Source of the DNA: Caulobacter sp.
GTDB lineage: Bacteria; Pseudomonadota; Alphaproteobacteria; Caulobacterales; Caulobacteraceae
Assembly: GCA_029866155.1 (NCBI GenBank)
Contig: JARWZW010000013.1
Location: 62,001 to 126,000, forward strand
DNA length: 64,000 nucleotides
Direction of reading: 5' to 3'
Shown here: piece after piece, positions 16,122 through 25,565 of the stretch
How positions within the stretch are numbered: position 1 is the first letter of the stretch
Layout: every line of letters starts with the position of its first letter
Notes under the pieces: model-generated
Seen by the model: only the letters and a program-made list of their open reading frames with translations
What the model was told of the DNA's origin: nothing
The model's database searches: none
Made by a program: the position numbers and the translations under genes

Positions 16122-17216
16122 ATGACCAGACCCTCCCTGCGCCGTCTTGCGCTGCCCCTGCTGCTGGCCGGGGCCCTGCCGCTGGCGGCCTGCGGCGGCA
16201 AGACGGAGGAAGCGCCCAAGACGCGGTCGGCCCTGACGGTGACCGTGGCGACGGCCACGCCCCAGACCCTGCCCCGGCGGGTGGATGTCTCCGGCACGGT
16301 CACGGCCTGGCAGGAAGTGGTGGTGGGGGCCGAGACCGGCGGCCTGACGGCGGTGCAGGTTCTGGCTGACGAAGGCGACTATGTGCGCCAGGGCCAGCTG
16401 CTGGTGAAGATGAACGATACCCTGCTGCGGGCCGGCCTGAAACAGGCCGAGGCCCAGGTCCAGAGCGCCCGGGCCTCCCAGGCCGAGGCGGACGCCGCCC
16501 TGGTGCGATCGCAGGACCTGAAGGCCAAGGGCTACCTGTCCCAGGCGGCCCTGGATACGGCGCTGGCCCGGCAACGCACCGCCGCCGCCGGCGTGGCCGC
16601 CGCCGATGCCGCCCGGGCCCAGACGGCCGCCCTGCTGGATCAATCCAGCCTGCGGGCTCCGGTCTCTGGCCGGATCACCGCCCGTTCGGTCGTGAAGGGC
16701 CAGATCGTGTCCCCGGGGGTCGAGCTGTTCCGGCTGGTTCGTGATGGCCGGCTCGAGCTGGCTGGCGAACTGCCCGAGGCCCAGCTGGGCCTGGTCCGGC
16801 CCGGCATGATCGCCCGGATCGGCGGCGATGATGGCGGCCAGTCCACCGGCGTCGTGAGGCTGGTGACGCCCCAGGTCGACACCCGGACCCGGGTGGGGCT
16901 CGCGCGTATCACGCTTCGGCAGGCCGACGGCTTCAAGCCAGGCATGTTTGCCCGGGCCAGTATCGATGTGGGGGATCAGCCGGCCCTGGTCACGCCCCAG
17001 TCCGCTGTCGTCTTCCGCAACAGCAAGCCGGGGGTCTTTGTGGTCGATGACAAGGGCTTGGCGCATTTCCGGCCGGTGACAACCGGCGCCCGGGTTGGCA
17101 AGTCGGTGGAGATCGCTGACGGCCTGAAGGTCGGCGAGCGTGTCGTGGTCAACGGGGCGGGCTTCCTGTCCGATGGCGATACGGTGCGAGTCGTTGTCGC
17201 CCAGCCGGGGCAATAG
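16122..17216 (+). CDS. RND efflux periplasmic adaptor (membrane fusion) lipoprotein
   Basis: A 364-residue HlyD/AcrA-type adaptor linking an inner-membrane RND pump to an outer-membrane channel. The lipoprotein signal 'LPLLLAGALPLAACGG' places the acylated Cys near residue 24. A biotinyl-lipoyl half-motif follows ('AVQVLADEGDYVRQGQLLVKM'), then a coiled-coil hairpin (~105-175, Ala/Gln rich), the second lipoyl half ('LRAPVSGRITARSVVKGQIV') and beta-barrel/MPD domains with 'GMFARASIDV'. ATG 16122 gives a typical n-region; an in-frame ATG at 16104 is possible. The stop is 6 bases from the pump gene start. No outer-membrane factor or regulator gene is adjacent. Confidence 0.92.
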   Translation: MTRPSLRRLALPLLLAGALPLAACGGKTEEAPKTRSALTVTVATATPQTLPRRVDVSGTVTAWQEVVVGAETGGLTAVQVLADEGDYVRQGQLLVKMNDTLLRAGLKQAEAQVQSARASQAEADAALVRSQDLKAKGYLSQAALDTALARQRTAAAGVAAADAARAQTAALLDQSSLRAPVSGRITARSVVKGQIVSPGVELFRLVRDGRLELAGELPEAQLGLVRPGMIARIGGDDGGQSTGVVRLVTPQVDTRTRVGLARITLRQADGFKPGMFARASIDVGDQPALVTPQSAVVFRNSKPGVFVVDDKGLAHFRPVTTGARVGKSVEIADGLKVGERVVVNGAGFLSDGDTVRVVVAQPGQ

Positions 17217-17222
17217 GCGATC

Positions 17223-20200
17223 ATGTTCCGCAACATCTCCGCCTGGTCGATCAAGAACCCGATCCCGGTCATCGTGCTGTTTGTCATCCTGACGGTGGCT
17301 GGCATCCAGGGGTTCCTGCAGATGCGGGTGAACAATTTCCCCGACATCGATTTTCCCCTGGTGGTGGTGGTCGCCTCTCAACCCGGCGCCGCGCCGCCGG
17401 AACTCGAGACCCAGGTCACCCGGATCATCGAAGACGCCATGACGGGTCTGCAGGGGGTGCGTCACGTGTCGTCCACGGTTGGCGACGGAGTGTCCAACAC
17501 CAGCGTGCAGTTCCTGATCGGCACGGACCTGGAAAAGGCCACTAACGACGTGCGCAACGCCGTGGCCTCGATCCGGTCGGACCTGCCCCAGGACATTCCC
17601 GAGCCCTTCGTCCAGCGGATCGATATCTCCGGCCAGCCCCTGATCACCTATGTGGTGCGCAGTGGTTCGATGAACCCGGAACAGCTCAGCTGGTTTGTCG
17701 ACAATGATGTCTCCAAGCGACTGCTAGCGATCCAGGGGATCGCCCAGGTCACACGCGAAGGCGGCGTGTCTCGCGAAATCCGTGTCGAACTCGACCCCTC
17801 CAAGCTTGCGGCCCAGGGGGTCACGGCGGCGCAGGTCAGCCAGGTCCTGAAGTCCATCAATGCCGACCTGCCCGGTGGCCGGGCGACCCTTGGCGGTGAG
17901 GAGCGGGCGATCCGCACCCTGGGCGGCGCCGACACCGTCCAGCAACTCGCCGACCAGAGGATTACCCTGGGCGGGGGCCGGGTCGTGCGCCTGGGCGATC
18001 TGGGCCTTGTGGTCGACAGCTGGACCGAACCGCGGATCCGGGCCCGCTTCAATGGCGAGGAGGTGGTCTCCTTCTCCATGCTGCGCACCCGGGACGGCAG
18101 CGAGGTCAAGGCCGGCAAGGCGGTCCGCATCGCGGTGGCGCAACTGGATTCGGAGCGAGACGACCTGAAGATCGAGGAGGTCACCTCTTCGGTCAAGGAC
18201 GTCGAGGCCAGCTATCTGGCGTCCGTCGAGGCCCTGCTGCTGGGCGCCGTCCTCGCCGTGGTGGTCGTCTATCTGTTTCTTCGGGACTGGCGCGCCACCC
18301 TGATCACGGCCGTGGCCATGCCGCTGAGCCTGTTGCCAAGCTTCGCGATCCTGGCCCCCCTCGACCAGAGCTTCAACGTCGTCACCCTGCTGGCCCTCAG
18401 CCTGACCATCGGCATCCTGGTGGATGACGCCATCGTCGAGATCGAGAATATCGTCAGGCATATGCGTCAGTACGGCCTCAAGCCCTATGAGGCTTCCATG
18501 GAGGCAGCCGACGAGATCGGACTGGCCGTGGTGGCGACGACCGCCACGATTGTCGCCGTGTTTGCCCCGGTCGGCTTCATGCCGGGGGTGGTGGGTCAAT
18601 TCTTCAAGTCCTTCGCCCTGGCGGCCTGTGTGTCGGTGCTGTTCTCGCTGGTGGTGGCGCGGATGCTGACCCCCCTGATGGCGGCCTATCTGCTCAAGGC
18701 CGACAGCGGCCCCAAGGAACACAAGGATCCCTTCTGGATGGCGCCGTATCTGAAGGCGCTGGAATGGGGTCTGGCGCACCGGATGATCGGCTTTGCCCTC
18801 GGCACAGCTTTCCTGTTCGGCTCGATCTTCATCGCCAGTCGGGTGCCGGCGGAGTTCATCCCGGCCGGTGACCGGGGTTACAGCGCAATGGCGATCGAGT
18901 TGCCACCGGGAGCGACCCTGGAAGACACGGACGCCCTGGTGCTGCGGATTACCAAAATCCTCAAGGCCCGCCCGGAGGTGAAGAGCGTTTATGGCGGGGT
19001 CGGCGCCGGCCTTGCTGCAACCGGACCTGGCGGGTCAGGCTCTGCACTCAGTGATGTTCGCCGGGCATCGGTGACAGCCAACCTGATCCCACGCAACGAA
19101 CGAAAACTGACCCAGCAGGAGTTCGAACAGGACATCGTCAAGGACTTCGCCGCCATTCCGGGGGCCAGGATCCGCTTCGGGGTGGACGGATCGGCGCCGC
19201 TGTACAATGTCACCCTCTCCAGTGACGACGGAGCCGCTCTGATCAGGGCGACCCGCGAGGTCGAGACCCAGATGCGAGCCCTGCCGGGCCTGACGAATGT
19301 GGTCAATACGGCCGACATCGCGCGGCCCGAAATCCTGGTTACCCCAAAGGCGGACGTCGCGGCGCGTATGGGTGTTTCTTCCAGTGACATCAGCCAGGCA
19401 GTCCGGGTGGCGACCCTCGGGGACATCGACCAGCTGCTGCCCAAGTTCAATCTCGGCGACCGCCAGGTTCCCATCCGGATCCGCTTGACCGAGGATGCCC
19501 GGACCGACATGGCCGTGCTGGAAAACCTGCGGGTGCCCACTGCGTCCGGGGCTTCGGTTCCCCTGTCGTCCGTGGCGGACCTGCAGTTCGGGGCTGGCCC
19601 TAGCCAGATCAATCGCCTTGACCGCAGCCGCAACGCCACCATCACCGCCGAACTGGCCGGCATCGCCCTCGGCGAGGCAGACAAGGCCGTCAAGGCTTTG
19701 CCTTCACTCAAGAACCTCCCGCCCGGCGTCAACATCCAGCCCTCCGGCGATGTCGAGGCCTTTGCCGAGTTGGGCGTGGGATTTGTCACCGCCTTCGTCA
19801 CCGGCATCCTGGTGATGTATGTGGTGCTGGTCCTGCTGTTCAAGAGCTTCTCCCATCCGATCACCATCCAGATGGCGCTGCCTCTCGCCCTTGGCGGAGC
19901 CTTCGGACTCTTGCTCATCACCGGCACAAATCTCTCCATGCCGGCCTTGATCGGCCTTCTGATGCTGATGGGCATCGCCGCCAAGAACTCGATCCTGCTG
20001 GTGGAGTATGCCATCGAGGCGCGCAACGGCGGCATGACCCGCTATGACGCCCTGATGGACGCCGCCCACAAGCGGGCCAGACCGATCATCATGACGACGG
20101 TCGCCATGGGCGCCGGGATGCTGCCGGTCGCCATGGGCTGGGGGCTGGATATCGAGTTTCGCCAACCCATGGGCATCGCGGTGCTGGGCGGACTGATCAC

Positions 20201-20354
20201 CTCGACGTTGCTGAGCCTTCTGTTCGTGCCAGTGATGTTCACTGTTGTCGAGGACAGCACAGGCTGGCTGCGCCGCAAGCTGGGCTTTGCCCGCAAGCGG
20301 GGGATCGACGGGGTCCCACCGGCCAGCCGCCCGGAAGCCATGGCGGCGCAATAA
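17223..20354 (+). CDS. RND efflux transporter permease (AcrB/HAE1-like)
   Basis: A 1043-residue proton-driven inner-membrane pump, full length for the family. The N-terminus is 'SIKNPIPVIVLFVILTVAG'. Two large periplasmic loops are present (~35-330 and ~560-860), with transmembrane bundles after each. The proton-relay pair Asp401-Asp402 sits in 'TIGILVDDAIVEIENI', and the second-half 'GIAAKNSILLVEYA' is intact. The 'NNFPDIDFPLVVV' start and 'RVPAEFIPAGDRGY' repeat are typical of HAE1/HME-like pumps of alphaproteobacteria. Substrates are probably hydrophobic drugs or detergents; specificity cannot be read. It is in an operon with the adaptor. Confidence 0.95.
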   Translation: MFRNISAWSIKNPIPVIVLFVILTVAGIQGFLQMRVNNFPDIDFPLVVVVASQPGAAPPELETQVTRIIEDAMTGLQGVRHVSSTVGDGVSNTSVQFLIGTDLEKATNDVRNAVASIRSDLPQDIPEPFVQRIDISGQPLITYVVRSGSMNPEQLSWFVDNDVSKRLLAIQGIAQVTREGGVSREIRVELDPSKLAAQGVTAAQVSQVLKSINADLPGGRATLGGEERAIRTLGGADTVQQLADQRITLGGGRVVRLGDLGLVVDSWTEPRIRARFNGEEVVSFSMLRTRDGSEVKAGKAVRIAVAQLDSERDDLKIEEVTSSVKDVEASYLASVEALLLGAVLAVVVVYLFLRDWRATLITAVAMPLSLLPSFAILAPLDQSFNVVTLLALSLTIGILVDDAIVEIENIVRHMRQYGLKPYEASMEAADEIGLAVVATTATIVAVFAPVGFMPGVVGQFFKSFALAACVSVLFSLVVARMLTPLMAAYLLKADSGPKEHKDPFWMAPYLKALEWGLAHRMIGFALGTAFLFGSIFIASRVPAEFIPAGDRGYSAMAIELPPGATLEDTDALVLRITKILKARPEVKSVYGGVGAGLAATGPGGSGSALSDVRRASVTANLIPRNERKLTQQEFEQDIVKDFAAIPGARIRFGVDGSAPLYNVTLSSDDGAALIRATREVETQMRALPGLTNVVNTADIARPEILVTPKADVAARMGVSSSDISQAVRVATLGDIDQLLPKFNLGDRQVPIRIRLTEDARTDMAVLENLRVPTASGASVPLSSVADLQFGAGPSQINRLDRSRNATITAELAGIALGEADKAVKALPSLKNLPPGVNIQPSGDVEAFAELGVGFVTAFVTGILVMYVVLVLLFKSFSHPITIQMALPLALGGAFGLLLITGTNLSMPALIGLLMLMGIAAKNSILLVEYAIEARNGGMTRYDALMDAAHKRARPIIMTTVAMGAGMLPVAMGWGLDIEFRQPMGIAVLGGLITSTLLSLLFVPVMFTVVEDSTGWLRRKLGFARKRGIDGVPPASRPEAMAAQ

Positions 20355-20423
20355 GAGACGGCCCCGATCTGGCCGAACCGGTCAGATCAGAAAAACAGGC
20401 GCAGGTTCAAGGCCTTGGGGCCA

Positions 20424-20454
20424 GGTCCGATGGTGGTTTCACAGCCATCGGACC
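20424..20454. terminator. Hairpin between convergent genes
   Basis: GGTCCGATGG (20424-20433) and CCATCGGACC (20445-20454) form a perfect 10-bp stem with an 11-base loop, extendable by GGCC/GGCC after a one-base bulge. It sits between the RND pump stop (20354) and the DUF1993 stop (20469), so it can terminate both transcripts. Confidence 0.65.
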
Positions 20455-20468
20455 CCGGCCTCGGTTCC

Positions 20469-20984
20469 TCAGAGGCCCGCCGAGAACAGGTCCACCTTGC
20501 CAAGGGCGACGCCGCGGGCGCGGAGGATGGCGTAGACCATGCTGGTGTGGAAATAGATGTTTGTGGTCGCAAACCCCGTCAGCCACTGGCTGGCCTCCAG
20601 GGTCGGGGACATGTTGTTGCCGAGGGTGACCGTCAGGGCAACGCTGTCGCGGCCCTCGAACTGCTCGGGCGTGATCGCCGCCAGATAGGCCCGGGCTTCT
20701 GCAAAGGCGGCTTTGTAGCCTGCAAGGTCCAGGTTGCCGTCGACATCGGCCGGGACCGGCTGATCCGCCACCCGGGCGACCCACTGACGGGCAAAGTTGC
20801 AGACGATATTCAGTTGGAACCGCATCGGATGCATGTCGTCGATCAGGCGCCAGTCGAGGATCGATTCAGGGTCCAGTCCCTGGGCCGTTGCATGGGCGGC
20901 GCCCTTGGCCAGCAGGTGCTCGGCGGTGGACAGGGTGCGGCTGAACAGGCCGACGAAGGTGTAAAGGTTGACGGACATGGGCAT
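20469..20984 (-). CDS. DUF1993 family protein
   Basis: A 171-residue helical protein of the DUF1993 family (DinB-like four-helix bundle). It shows the family's opening 'YTFVGLFSRTLSTAEHLLAKG', the 'RLIDDMHPMRFQLNIVC' segment with Asp-Met-His, and the late 'NIYFHTSMVYAILRARG' helix with His. These His/Asp residues sit where DinB relatives bind metal, but no enzyme activity is established. ATG 20982-20984 has a strong GGGAGG site. It lies downstream of cobS on the same strand, 86 bases away. Confidence 0.85.
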   Translation of the reverse strand: MPMSVNLYTFVGLFSRTLSTAEHLLAKGAAHATAQGLDPESILDWRLIDDMHPMRFQLNIVCNFARQWVARVADQPVPADVDGNLDLAGYKAAFAEARAYLAAITPEQFEGRDSVALTVTLGNNMSPTLEASQWLTGFATTNIYFHTSMVYAILRARGVALGKVDLFSAGL

Positions 20985-21070
20985 AACCTCCCGAAATTAA
21001 AGCGGTTTTCGTTGCCGCCGGGCGGGACGCTTGGCGGATGACTAGCAGTCTGTCAGGCCCGGCCTGTGGA

Positions 21071-22078
21071 TCAGGCGACCTTCACCCGGGCGGCGCTTTC
21101 CGGAAGGTCCTCGCCGAAGGCGCGCTGATAGAATTCGGCCACGGTGGGCCGTTCCAGTTCGTCGCACTTGTTCAGGAAGGTCATGCGGAAGGAAAGGCCA
21201 AGGTCGCCGCCGAAGATCTCGGCGTTCTGGGCCCAGGTGATCACCGTCCGGGGGCTCATGACCGTCGAGATGTCGCCGTTCATGAAGGCGTTCCGGGTCA
21301 TGTCCGCTACGCGAACCATGGCCGCCAGTTTGCGACGGCCCTCGGCGGAGGCGTAGGACGGGTTCTTGGCCAGAACGATCTCTGCTTCCACGTCGTGATC
21401 CAGATAGTTCAGCGTCGTGACGATGGACCAGCGGTCCATCTGACCCTGATTGATCTGCTGGGTGCCGTGGTACAGGCCGGTCGTGTCGCCCAGACCAATG
21501 GTGTTGGTGGTCGAGAACAGGCGGAAATAGGGATTGGCCCGGATGACCTTGTTCTGGTCGAGCAGGGTCAGCTTGCCGCCGGCTTCCAGAACCCGCTGGA
21601 TGACGAACATCACGTCCGGGCGACCGGCGTCATATTCGTCGAACACCAGGGCCATGGGGCGCTGCAGGCACCAGGGCAGGATGCCTTCCCGGAACTCGGT
21701 GATCTGTTTGCCTTCCTTGAGGACGATGGCGTCCTTGCCGACCAGATCGATGCGGCTGACATGACTGTCGAGATTGACCCTGACCAGGGGCCAGTTGAGG
21801 CGCGCCGCCACCTGCTCGATGTGGGTCGACTTGCCGGTGCCGTGATAGCCCTGGACCATCACCCGCCGGTCGAAGGCCAGACCGGCGACAATGGCGAGGG
21901 TGGTCTGCGGGTCGAACCGGTAGGATTCGTCGATTTCCGGCACATGGCTGTCGCGATGACTGAAGGCAGGCACCTTCATGTCGCTGTCGACGCCGAAGAC
22001 GTCTCGAACACTGACCTGTCTGTCGGGGACCAGGCTCAGCAGGGGATCGGCGGCGGGGGTGTCTTGGGAGTCTGACAT
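21071..22078 (-). CDS. cobS: Cobaltochelatase subunit CobS
   Basis: A 335-residue AAA+ ATPase subunit of the aerobic cobaltochelatase CobNST, which inserts cobalt into hydrogenobyrinate diamide in B12 synthesis. Walker A 'GYHGTGKST' is at 77-85, Walker B at '[15 protein letters not shown]', and sensor '[15 protein letters not shown]' follows. The N-terminal '[20 protein letters not shown]' and the end '[20 protein letters not shown]' match CobS. ATG 22076-22078 is chosen to match the known N-terminus; the frame runs on upstream without similarity. The partner cobT, often next to cobS in alphaproteobacteria, is not in this window. Confidence 0.93.
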   Translation of the reverse strand: MSDSQDTPAADPLLSLVPDRQVSVRDVFGVDSDMKVPAFSHRDSHVPEIDESYRFDPQTTLAIVAGLAFDRRVMVQGYHGTGKSTHIEQVAARLNWPLVRVNLDSHVSRIDLVGKDAIVLKEGKQITEFREGILPWCLQRPMALVFDEYDAGRPDVMFVIQRVLEAGGKLTLLDQNKVIRANPYFRLFSTTNTIGLGDTTGLYHGTQQINQGQMDRWSIVTTLNYLDHDVEAEIVLAKNPSYASAEGRRKLAAMVRVADMTRNAFMNGDISTVMSPRTVITWAQNAEIFGGDLGLSFRMTFLNKCDELERPTVAEFYQRAFGEDLPESAARVKVA

Positions 22079-22157
22079 GGTATCGGTTCGATACCGCAGT
22101 CTGTGCGTTGGGCAAACATCTGTTCGAACGCAAACCGTGGTCAATTCGGAGATTGGG

Positions 22158-22880
22158 ATGCTCAAGACCCTGAAGTGGCGCATCTGGCTGGACCTTGCCC
22201 GTCGGGAACTCGGGGCGACGACGGCGATTCTCGTGGTTGCCTCGGGAGCGCTGGCCTTCATTGGACTGGCCGACGAAGCCGCTGAAGGCGGGGCTCATGG
22301 TCTGGACAGGGCGCTTCTGTCCATGTTGCGAACGGCTGGCGATCCGGCTGCTCCAGCCGGCCCCGCCTGGCTGTTGATCGCCATGCGGGATGTGACGTCC
22401 CTGGGGTCGATCACCGTCCTGGGCCTCATCGTCCTCCTGACGGCCGGACTGTTCGCCAGTCTGCGCCATGGACGGGAAGCCCTTGTGCTGCTCCTGGCCA
22501 GCCTGGGCGGGATGGCGATCAGCCAGGGCCTCAAGGCGGTGTTCGCCCGAAGCCGGCCCGAGGAGGCCCTGCGACTGGTCGAGGTGACCAATGCCAGTTT
22601 TCCCAGCGGCCACGCCATGCTGTCGGCGGTTGTCTATCTGACCCTGGGCGTGTTGGTGGCGCGGTTCAGTCCCAGGCGGAGGGTCAAGGCTTTCGCCCTG
22701 ACGGTCGCGGTCCTGCTGGCCCTGTTGGTCGGGATCAGTCGCATCTATCTGGGAGTTCACTGGCCGACCGATGTCTTGGCTGGCTGGAGCGTTGGGGCCG
22801 CCTGGGCCATGGCCTGCTGGCTGGCCGCCTGGCGCCTGGAGCGCGGCAGGGCGCCGGACCCTAGAGTGCAGGGCGCCTAG
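22158..22880 (+). CDS. PAP2-family membrane phosphatase
   Basis: A 240-residue integral membrane phosphatase, likely acting on lipid pyrophosphates such as undecaprenyl pyrophosphate or on phosphatidic acid at the periplasmic face. The three active-site motifs are present: '[10 protein letters not shown]' (~125), 'PSGHAM' (~149), and '[17 protein letters not shown]' (~194-210) with the catalytic His and Asp. About six hydrophobic segments surround them. GGAG lies about 7 bases before ATG 22158. It is divergent from cobS with 79 bases between the starts. Confidence 0.9.
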   Translation: MLKTLKWRIWLDLARRELGATTAILVVASGALAFIGLADEAAEGGAHGLDRALLSMLRTAGDPAAPAGPAWLLIAMRDVTSLGSITVLGLIVLLTAGLFASLRHGREALVLLLASLGGMAISQGLKAVFARSRPEEALRLVEVTNASFPSGHAMLSAVVYLTLGVLVARFSPRRRVKAFALTVAVLLALLVGISRIYLGVHWPTDVLAGWSVGAAWAMACWLAAWRLERGRAPDPRVQGA

Positions 22881-22881
22881 A

Positions 22882-22981
22882 AGCCTGTTCCGACAAGTGC
22901 GTGGCGGTTATCGGAACGAAACAGGCTCCAATACTCTGAATCAGAGCCTGTCTTTCCGTTTTGATCGTAGCGGAACAGTCT
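22882..22981. repeat. Dispersed ~100-bp palindromic repeat, copy 1
   Basis: This intergenic sequence between two convergent genes reappears inverted at 39979-40090. Shared landmarks include GTTCCG...CGGAACG-type ends, 'GAATCAGAGCC' and the terminal 'GGAACA'. Inside, ACAGGCTC (22921-22928) pairs perfectly with GAGCCTGT, giving a stable hairpin that could terminate both flanking genes. Confidence 0.7.
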
Positions 22982-23626
22982 TTAGGCGAGCTTGGCCTTT
23001 TGCAGGGTCTTCCAGGCCTTCAGCACCCGCTGCAGCTTGTGCTCGGCCGAGCGGTCGCCGCCATTGCTGTCGGGATGGCAGCGTTTGAGCAGGTCATGGT
23101 AGCGGGCCTTTATCTCCGCCGGTTCGGCGGTCTCGGGCAGGTCCAGATCGGCCAGGGCTCCCCGCTCCATCTTGCCCAGGCTTCGACCGTCCGGTCTTTG
23201 CGGCGACACGAAATCGCTGCGCGAAAAGCCGAACAGGCTGAAGGAGTCGCCCCAGCCCTGAGGATTTTTCGCGGCTGCTGCGGCCTCGCGGCTGCGGTTC
23301 GAGGCCTTGAAGCTCCAGGTGGGACGCTCTCCGGTCTGTCTTGCGGCCTGGGCCGCCGCCACCTGCTCGTCGCTCATGCCGGAGAAGAAGTTCCAGCTCT
23401 TGTTGTACTCGGCGGCGTGGGCCTGGCAGAACCAATAGTGCTCGTGCATCCGTTCCCGCGACTTTGGCGCCCGGGCCGTCGCTGCGGCCCGGCATTCCGC
23501 ATGTTCGCAGGGGCGCTCCCCCGGTTTCAGGGCATGAACGTCGTTGGCCCGCTCCTGCTCACCCTCCTTGGGAGGTCGAACACGGATATCCACAAATTTT
23601 GGCCGGTATTGGAAGGCGCCGCTCAT
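22982..23626 (-). CDS. J-domain protein (C-terminal DnaJ domain)
   Basis: A 214-residue protein with its J domain at the C-terminus (~150-214: 'ALADLDLPETAEPAEIKARY' then 'LLKRCHPDSNGGDRSAEHKL'), containing the essential HPD that stimulates DnaK ATPase. The N-terminal ~100 residues hold 'CEHAECRAAATARAPKSRERMHEHYWFCQAHA', shortened here, a Cys/His pattern that could bind zinc. The layout is that of a conserved alphaproteobacterial DnaJ-like protein; the client is unknown. It is divergently transcribed from bolA, 45 bases between the starts, a pairing also seen in related genomes as far as I recall. Confidence 0.88.
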   Translation of the reverse strand: MSGAFQYRPKFVDIRVRPPKEGEQERANDVHALKPGERPCEHAECRAAATARAPKSRERMHEHYWFCQAHAAEYNKSWNFFSGMSDEQVAAAQAARQTGERPTWSFKASNRSREAAAAAKNPQGWGDSFSLFGFSRSDFVSPQRPDGRSLGKMERGALADLDLPETAEPAEIKARYHDLLKRCHPDSNGGDRSAEHKLQRVLKAWKTLQKAKLA

Positions 23627-23671
23627 TGTCCGGAGTATGGTCCGTCAGGCTTTCCATTTCCAGAATTGAAC

Positions 23672-23953
23672 ATGACCGAATCCGGCCCAATCGCTCGAAT
23701 GATCCATCAGAAGCTGACCGAGGCTTTCGCGCCACAGCGGCTTGAGGTCGTCGACGACAGCAACCGCCACCAGGGACATGCTGGTCATCGAGAGGGGGGA
23801 GAGAGCCATTTCAATGTCTTGCTGGAAAGCCAGGCCTTTGCTGGTGTTGGACGTGTGGCCCGTCAGCGGCAGGTCCATGCCGTTCTGGCCGAAGAACTTG
23901 CGGGACCGGTCCACGCGCTTTCAGTCAAGGCCCTGGCGCCCGGCGAGACCTGA
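23672..23953 (+). CDS. bolA: BolA family protein
   Basis: A 93-residue BolA/IbaG-type protein. BolA proteins partner with monothiol glutaredoxins in iron-sulphur handling and affect morphology and stress responses. The characteristic fold elements are visible: 'MIHQKLTEAFAPQRLEVVDDS' helix-strand, 'HAGHREGGESHFNVLLES' with the metal-binding loop, 'RVARQRQVHAVLAEEL' helix and 'VHALSVKALAPGE'. ATG 23672 is chosen; an internal ATG at 23699 ('MIHQKL') would also give a complete domain. The gene ends 29 bases from the stop of the converging response regulator. Confidence 0.92.
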   Translation: MTESGPIARMIHQKLTEAFAPQRLEVVDDSNRHQGHAGHREGGESHFNVLLESQAFAGVGRVARQRQVHAVLAEELAGPVHALSVKALAPGET

Positions 23954-23982
23954 CCTGGCGGGACCTGATTCAGCCGGGGTAG

Positions 23983-24366
23983 TCAGTCCGGGCTGGAAGG
24001 GATCAATGCCGAACGCAAGCCGACCAGTGCCTTTTCCAGATCGCTCTGCAGAAAGGGCTTTTGCAGCACCGGGGCGCCGCGATAGGCCTCGATAATGCCG
24101 GCTTCGCCGTAACCGCTGGCGAAGGCGAACGGCAGGCCTCGAGATTTCAGAATATCCGCCACCGGGAAACTCCGCCGACCGCCAACATTGACGTCCAGGA
24201 TCGCAACATCGATCTCGCCGTCACGGGCCAGCAAAATCGCCTCTTCGATGTCGGAAGCCGGGCCGACGATCTTGCAGCCGAAGTCGGCAAGCATGTCCTC
24301 GACCAGCATTGAGACGAGTAGTTCGTCCTCGACCACAAAGACCCGCAGGTCCGCCAGTTCAGTCAT
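23983..24366 (-). CDS. Single-domain response regulator
   Basis: A 127-residue receiver domain with no output domain. The acidic pocket is 'VVEDE' (E13, D14), the phospho-acceptor is Asp58 in 'VAILDVNVGG', the Thr/Ser position is Ser in 'FAFASGYGE', and Lys is in 'PVLQKPF'. This version ('FASGYGE', 'LQKPF') is typical of alphaproteobacterial FAT GUY-like or CheY-like regulators linked to HWE/HisKA_2 kinases. It lies just downstream of aroB on the same strand, 86 bases away, with no kinase nearby. Confidence 0.88.
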   Translation of the reverse strand: MTELADLRVFVVEDELLVSMLVEDMLADFGCKIVGPASDIEEAILLARDGEIDVAILDVNVGGRRSFPVADILKSRGLPFAFASGYGEAGIIEAYRGAPVLQKPFLQSDLEKALVGLRSALIPSSPD

Positions 24367-24452
24367 GCCGTTCACCCGGAGCGCAGATGCGTTCGCAGCC
24401 GCAGGTCCTGACAAAGCCCTCAAGGGTCGGTCGGTTCCATCGGGCGTCCATT

Positions 24453-25565
24453 TCATGCCGTCGCTCCTTCCGACTGCAGGAAGGCCCGCAGGGTCGGCGC
24501 GTCGACGGATCTGGCGACGAAGGCGTCTCCCAGGGCATGGACCAGCACAAGGGTCAGGGCGCCGGCCTCGGCCTTCTTGTCCTGGGCCATATGGGCGACC
24601 AGGCGATCGGCAGAAAACGGATGGCCGGCGACCTGGTCCAGCCGGATCGGCAAGCCTGCCCGGGCAAGCAGCAACGCGGCGGCTTCTGCGTCCGCTGCCG
24701 GGCAGAGTCCGGTCGCGGCGGCAAAGCGGAAGGCCAGGGCGCAACCGGCGCCGACCGCTTCACCGTGCTTCAGGGCGTCGCCATAGGCATTCTCGGCTTC
24801 GAGGGCGTGGCCAAAAGTATGACCCAGGTTCAGAAGCGCCCGGCGTCCGGTTTCCCGCTCGTCTTCGGCGACGATTTCCGCCTTCATGGCGACGCAGTGT
24901 CGAACAGCTTCCGCAAGAGCCAGGGGCTCGCGTGCGAGGACCGCCGGGATGGCGTCGCCCAGCCAGTCGCAGAAGGCCCGGTCGCCAAGCAGCCCGTATT
25001 TGATGATCTCCGCCATACCGCAGACCATCTCCCGGTCAGGCAGGGTGGTGAGGACGTCGAGGTCGGCCAGCACCAGCCTCGGCTGATGGAAGGCGCCGAT
25101 CAGGTTCTTGCCGCGACCGGTATCGATCGCCGTCTTTCCGCCTACGCTGGAATCGACCTGGGCCAGGAGGGTGGTCGGAATCTGTATGAAGTCGATACCG
25201 CGCTTGTAGATGCTGGCCGCAAACCCGGCCAGGTCGCCGACAACCCCGCCGCCCAAGGCCACGATCAGGTCGCCGCGATCCAGCTCCAGGGCCAGAAGCC
25301 GGTCGCAAAGATCCGCCAGGCCCTCAAAACTCTTGCTGGCCTCGCCGGGGGGAATCGTCAGGAGTCTGGCCTCGATTCCGGCCTCCGACAGGGATGACAG
25401 CAATCGTTGGCCATGCAGGGCGGCGACATCGGCGTCCGCCACCACGGCGGTCCTGGCCCGGCGCAGCAGAGGCGCGATATGGCGACCGGCCTGGTCCAGC
25501 AGTCCTTTGCCAATGTGGACGTCGTAGCTGCGGCCAGCCAGGCTTACCGGTACGGTATGGATCAT
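24453..25565 (-). CDS. aroB: 3-dehydroquinate synthase
   Basis: A 370-residue enzyme that makes 3-dehydroquinate from DAHP in the shikimate pathway, NAD- and metal-dependent. Motifs: '[16 protein letters not shown]' at the N-terminus, '[18 protein letters not shown]' (~106-123), '[22 protein letters not shown]' region (~130-150), metal-binding Glu and His in 'MAEIIKYG' and '[11 protein letters not shown]' (~265). The start ATG 25563-25565 overlaps the aroK stop, so the pair is translationally coupled. Length is typical. Confidence 0.97.
   Translation of the reverse strand: MIHTVPVSLAGRSYDVHIGKGLLDQAGRHIAPLLRRARTAVVADADVAALHGQRLLSSLSEAGIEARLLTIPPGEASKSFEGLADLCDRLLALELDRGDLIVALGGGVVGDLAGFAASIYKRGIDFIQIPTTLLAQVDSSVGGKTAIDTGRGKNLIGAFHQPRLVLADLDVLTTLPDREMVCGMAEIIKYGLLGDRAFCDWLGDAIPAVLAREPLALAEAVRHCVAMKAEIVAEDERETGRRALLNLGHTFGHALEAENAYGDALKHGEAVGAGCALAFRFAAATGLCPAADAEAAALLLARAGLPIRLDQVAGHPFSADRLVAHMAQDKKAEAGALTLVLVHALGDAFVARSVDAPTLRAFLQSEGATA

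Noticed and set aside
23645-23914. Minus-strand frame of 89 codons
   Set aside because: It is antisense to bolA, whose plus-strand translation shows the full BolA fold signature.
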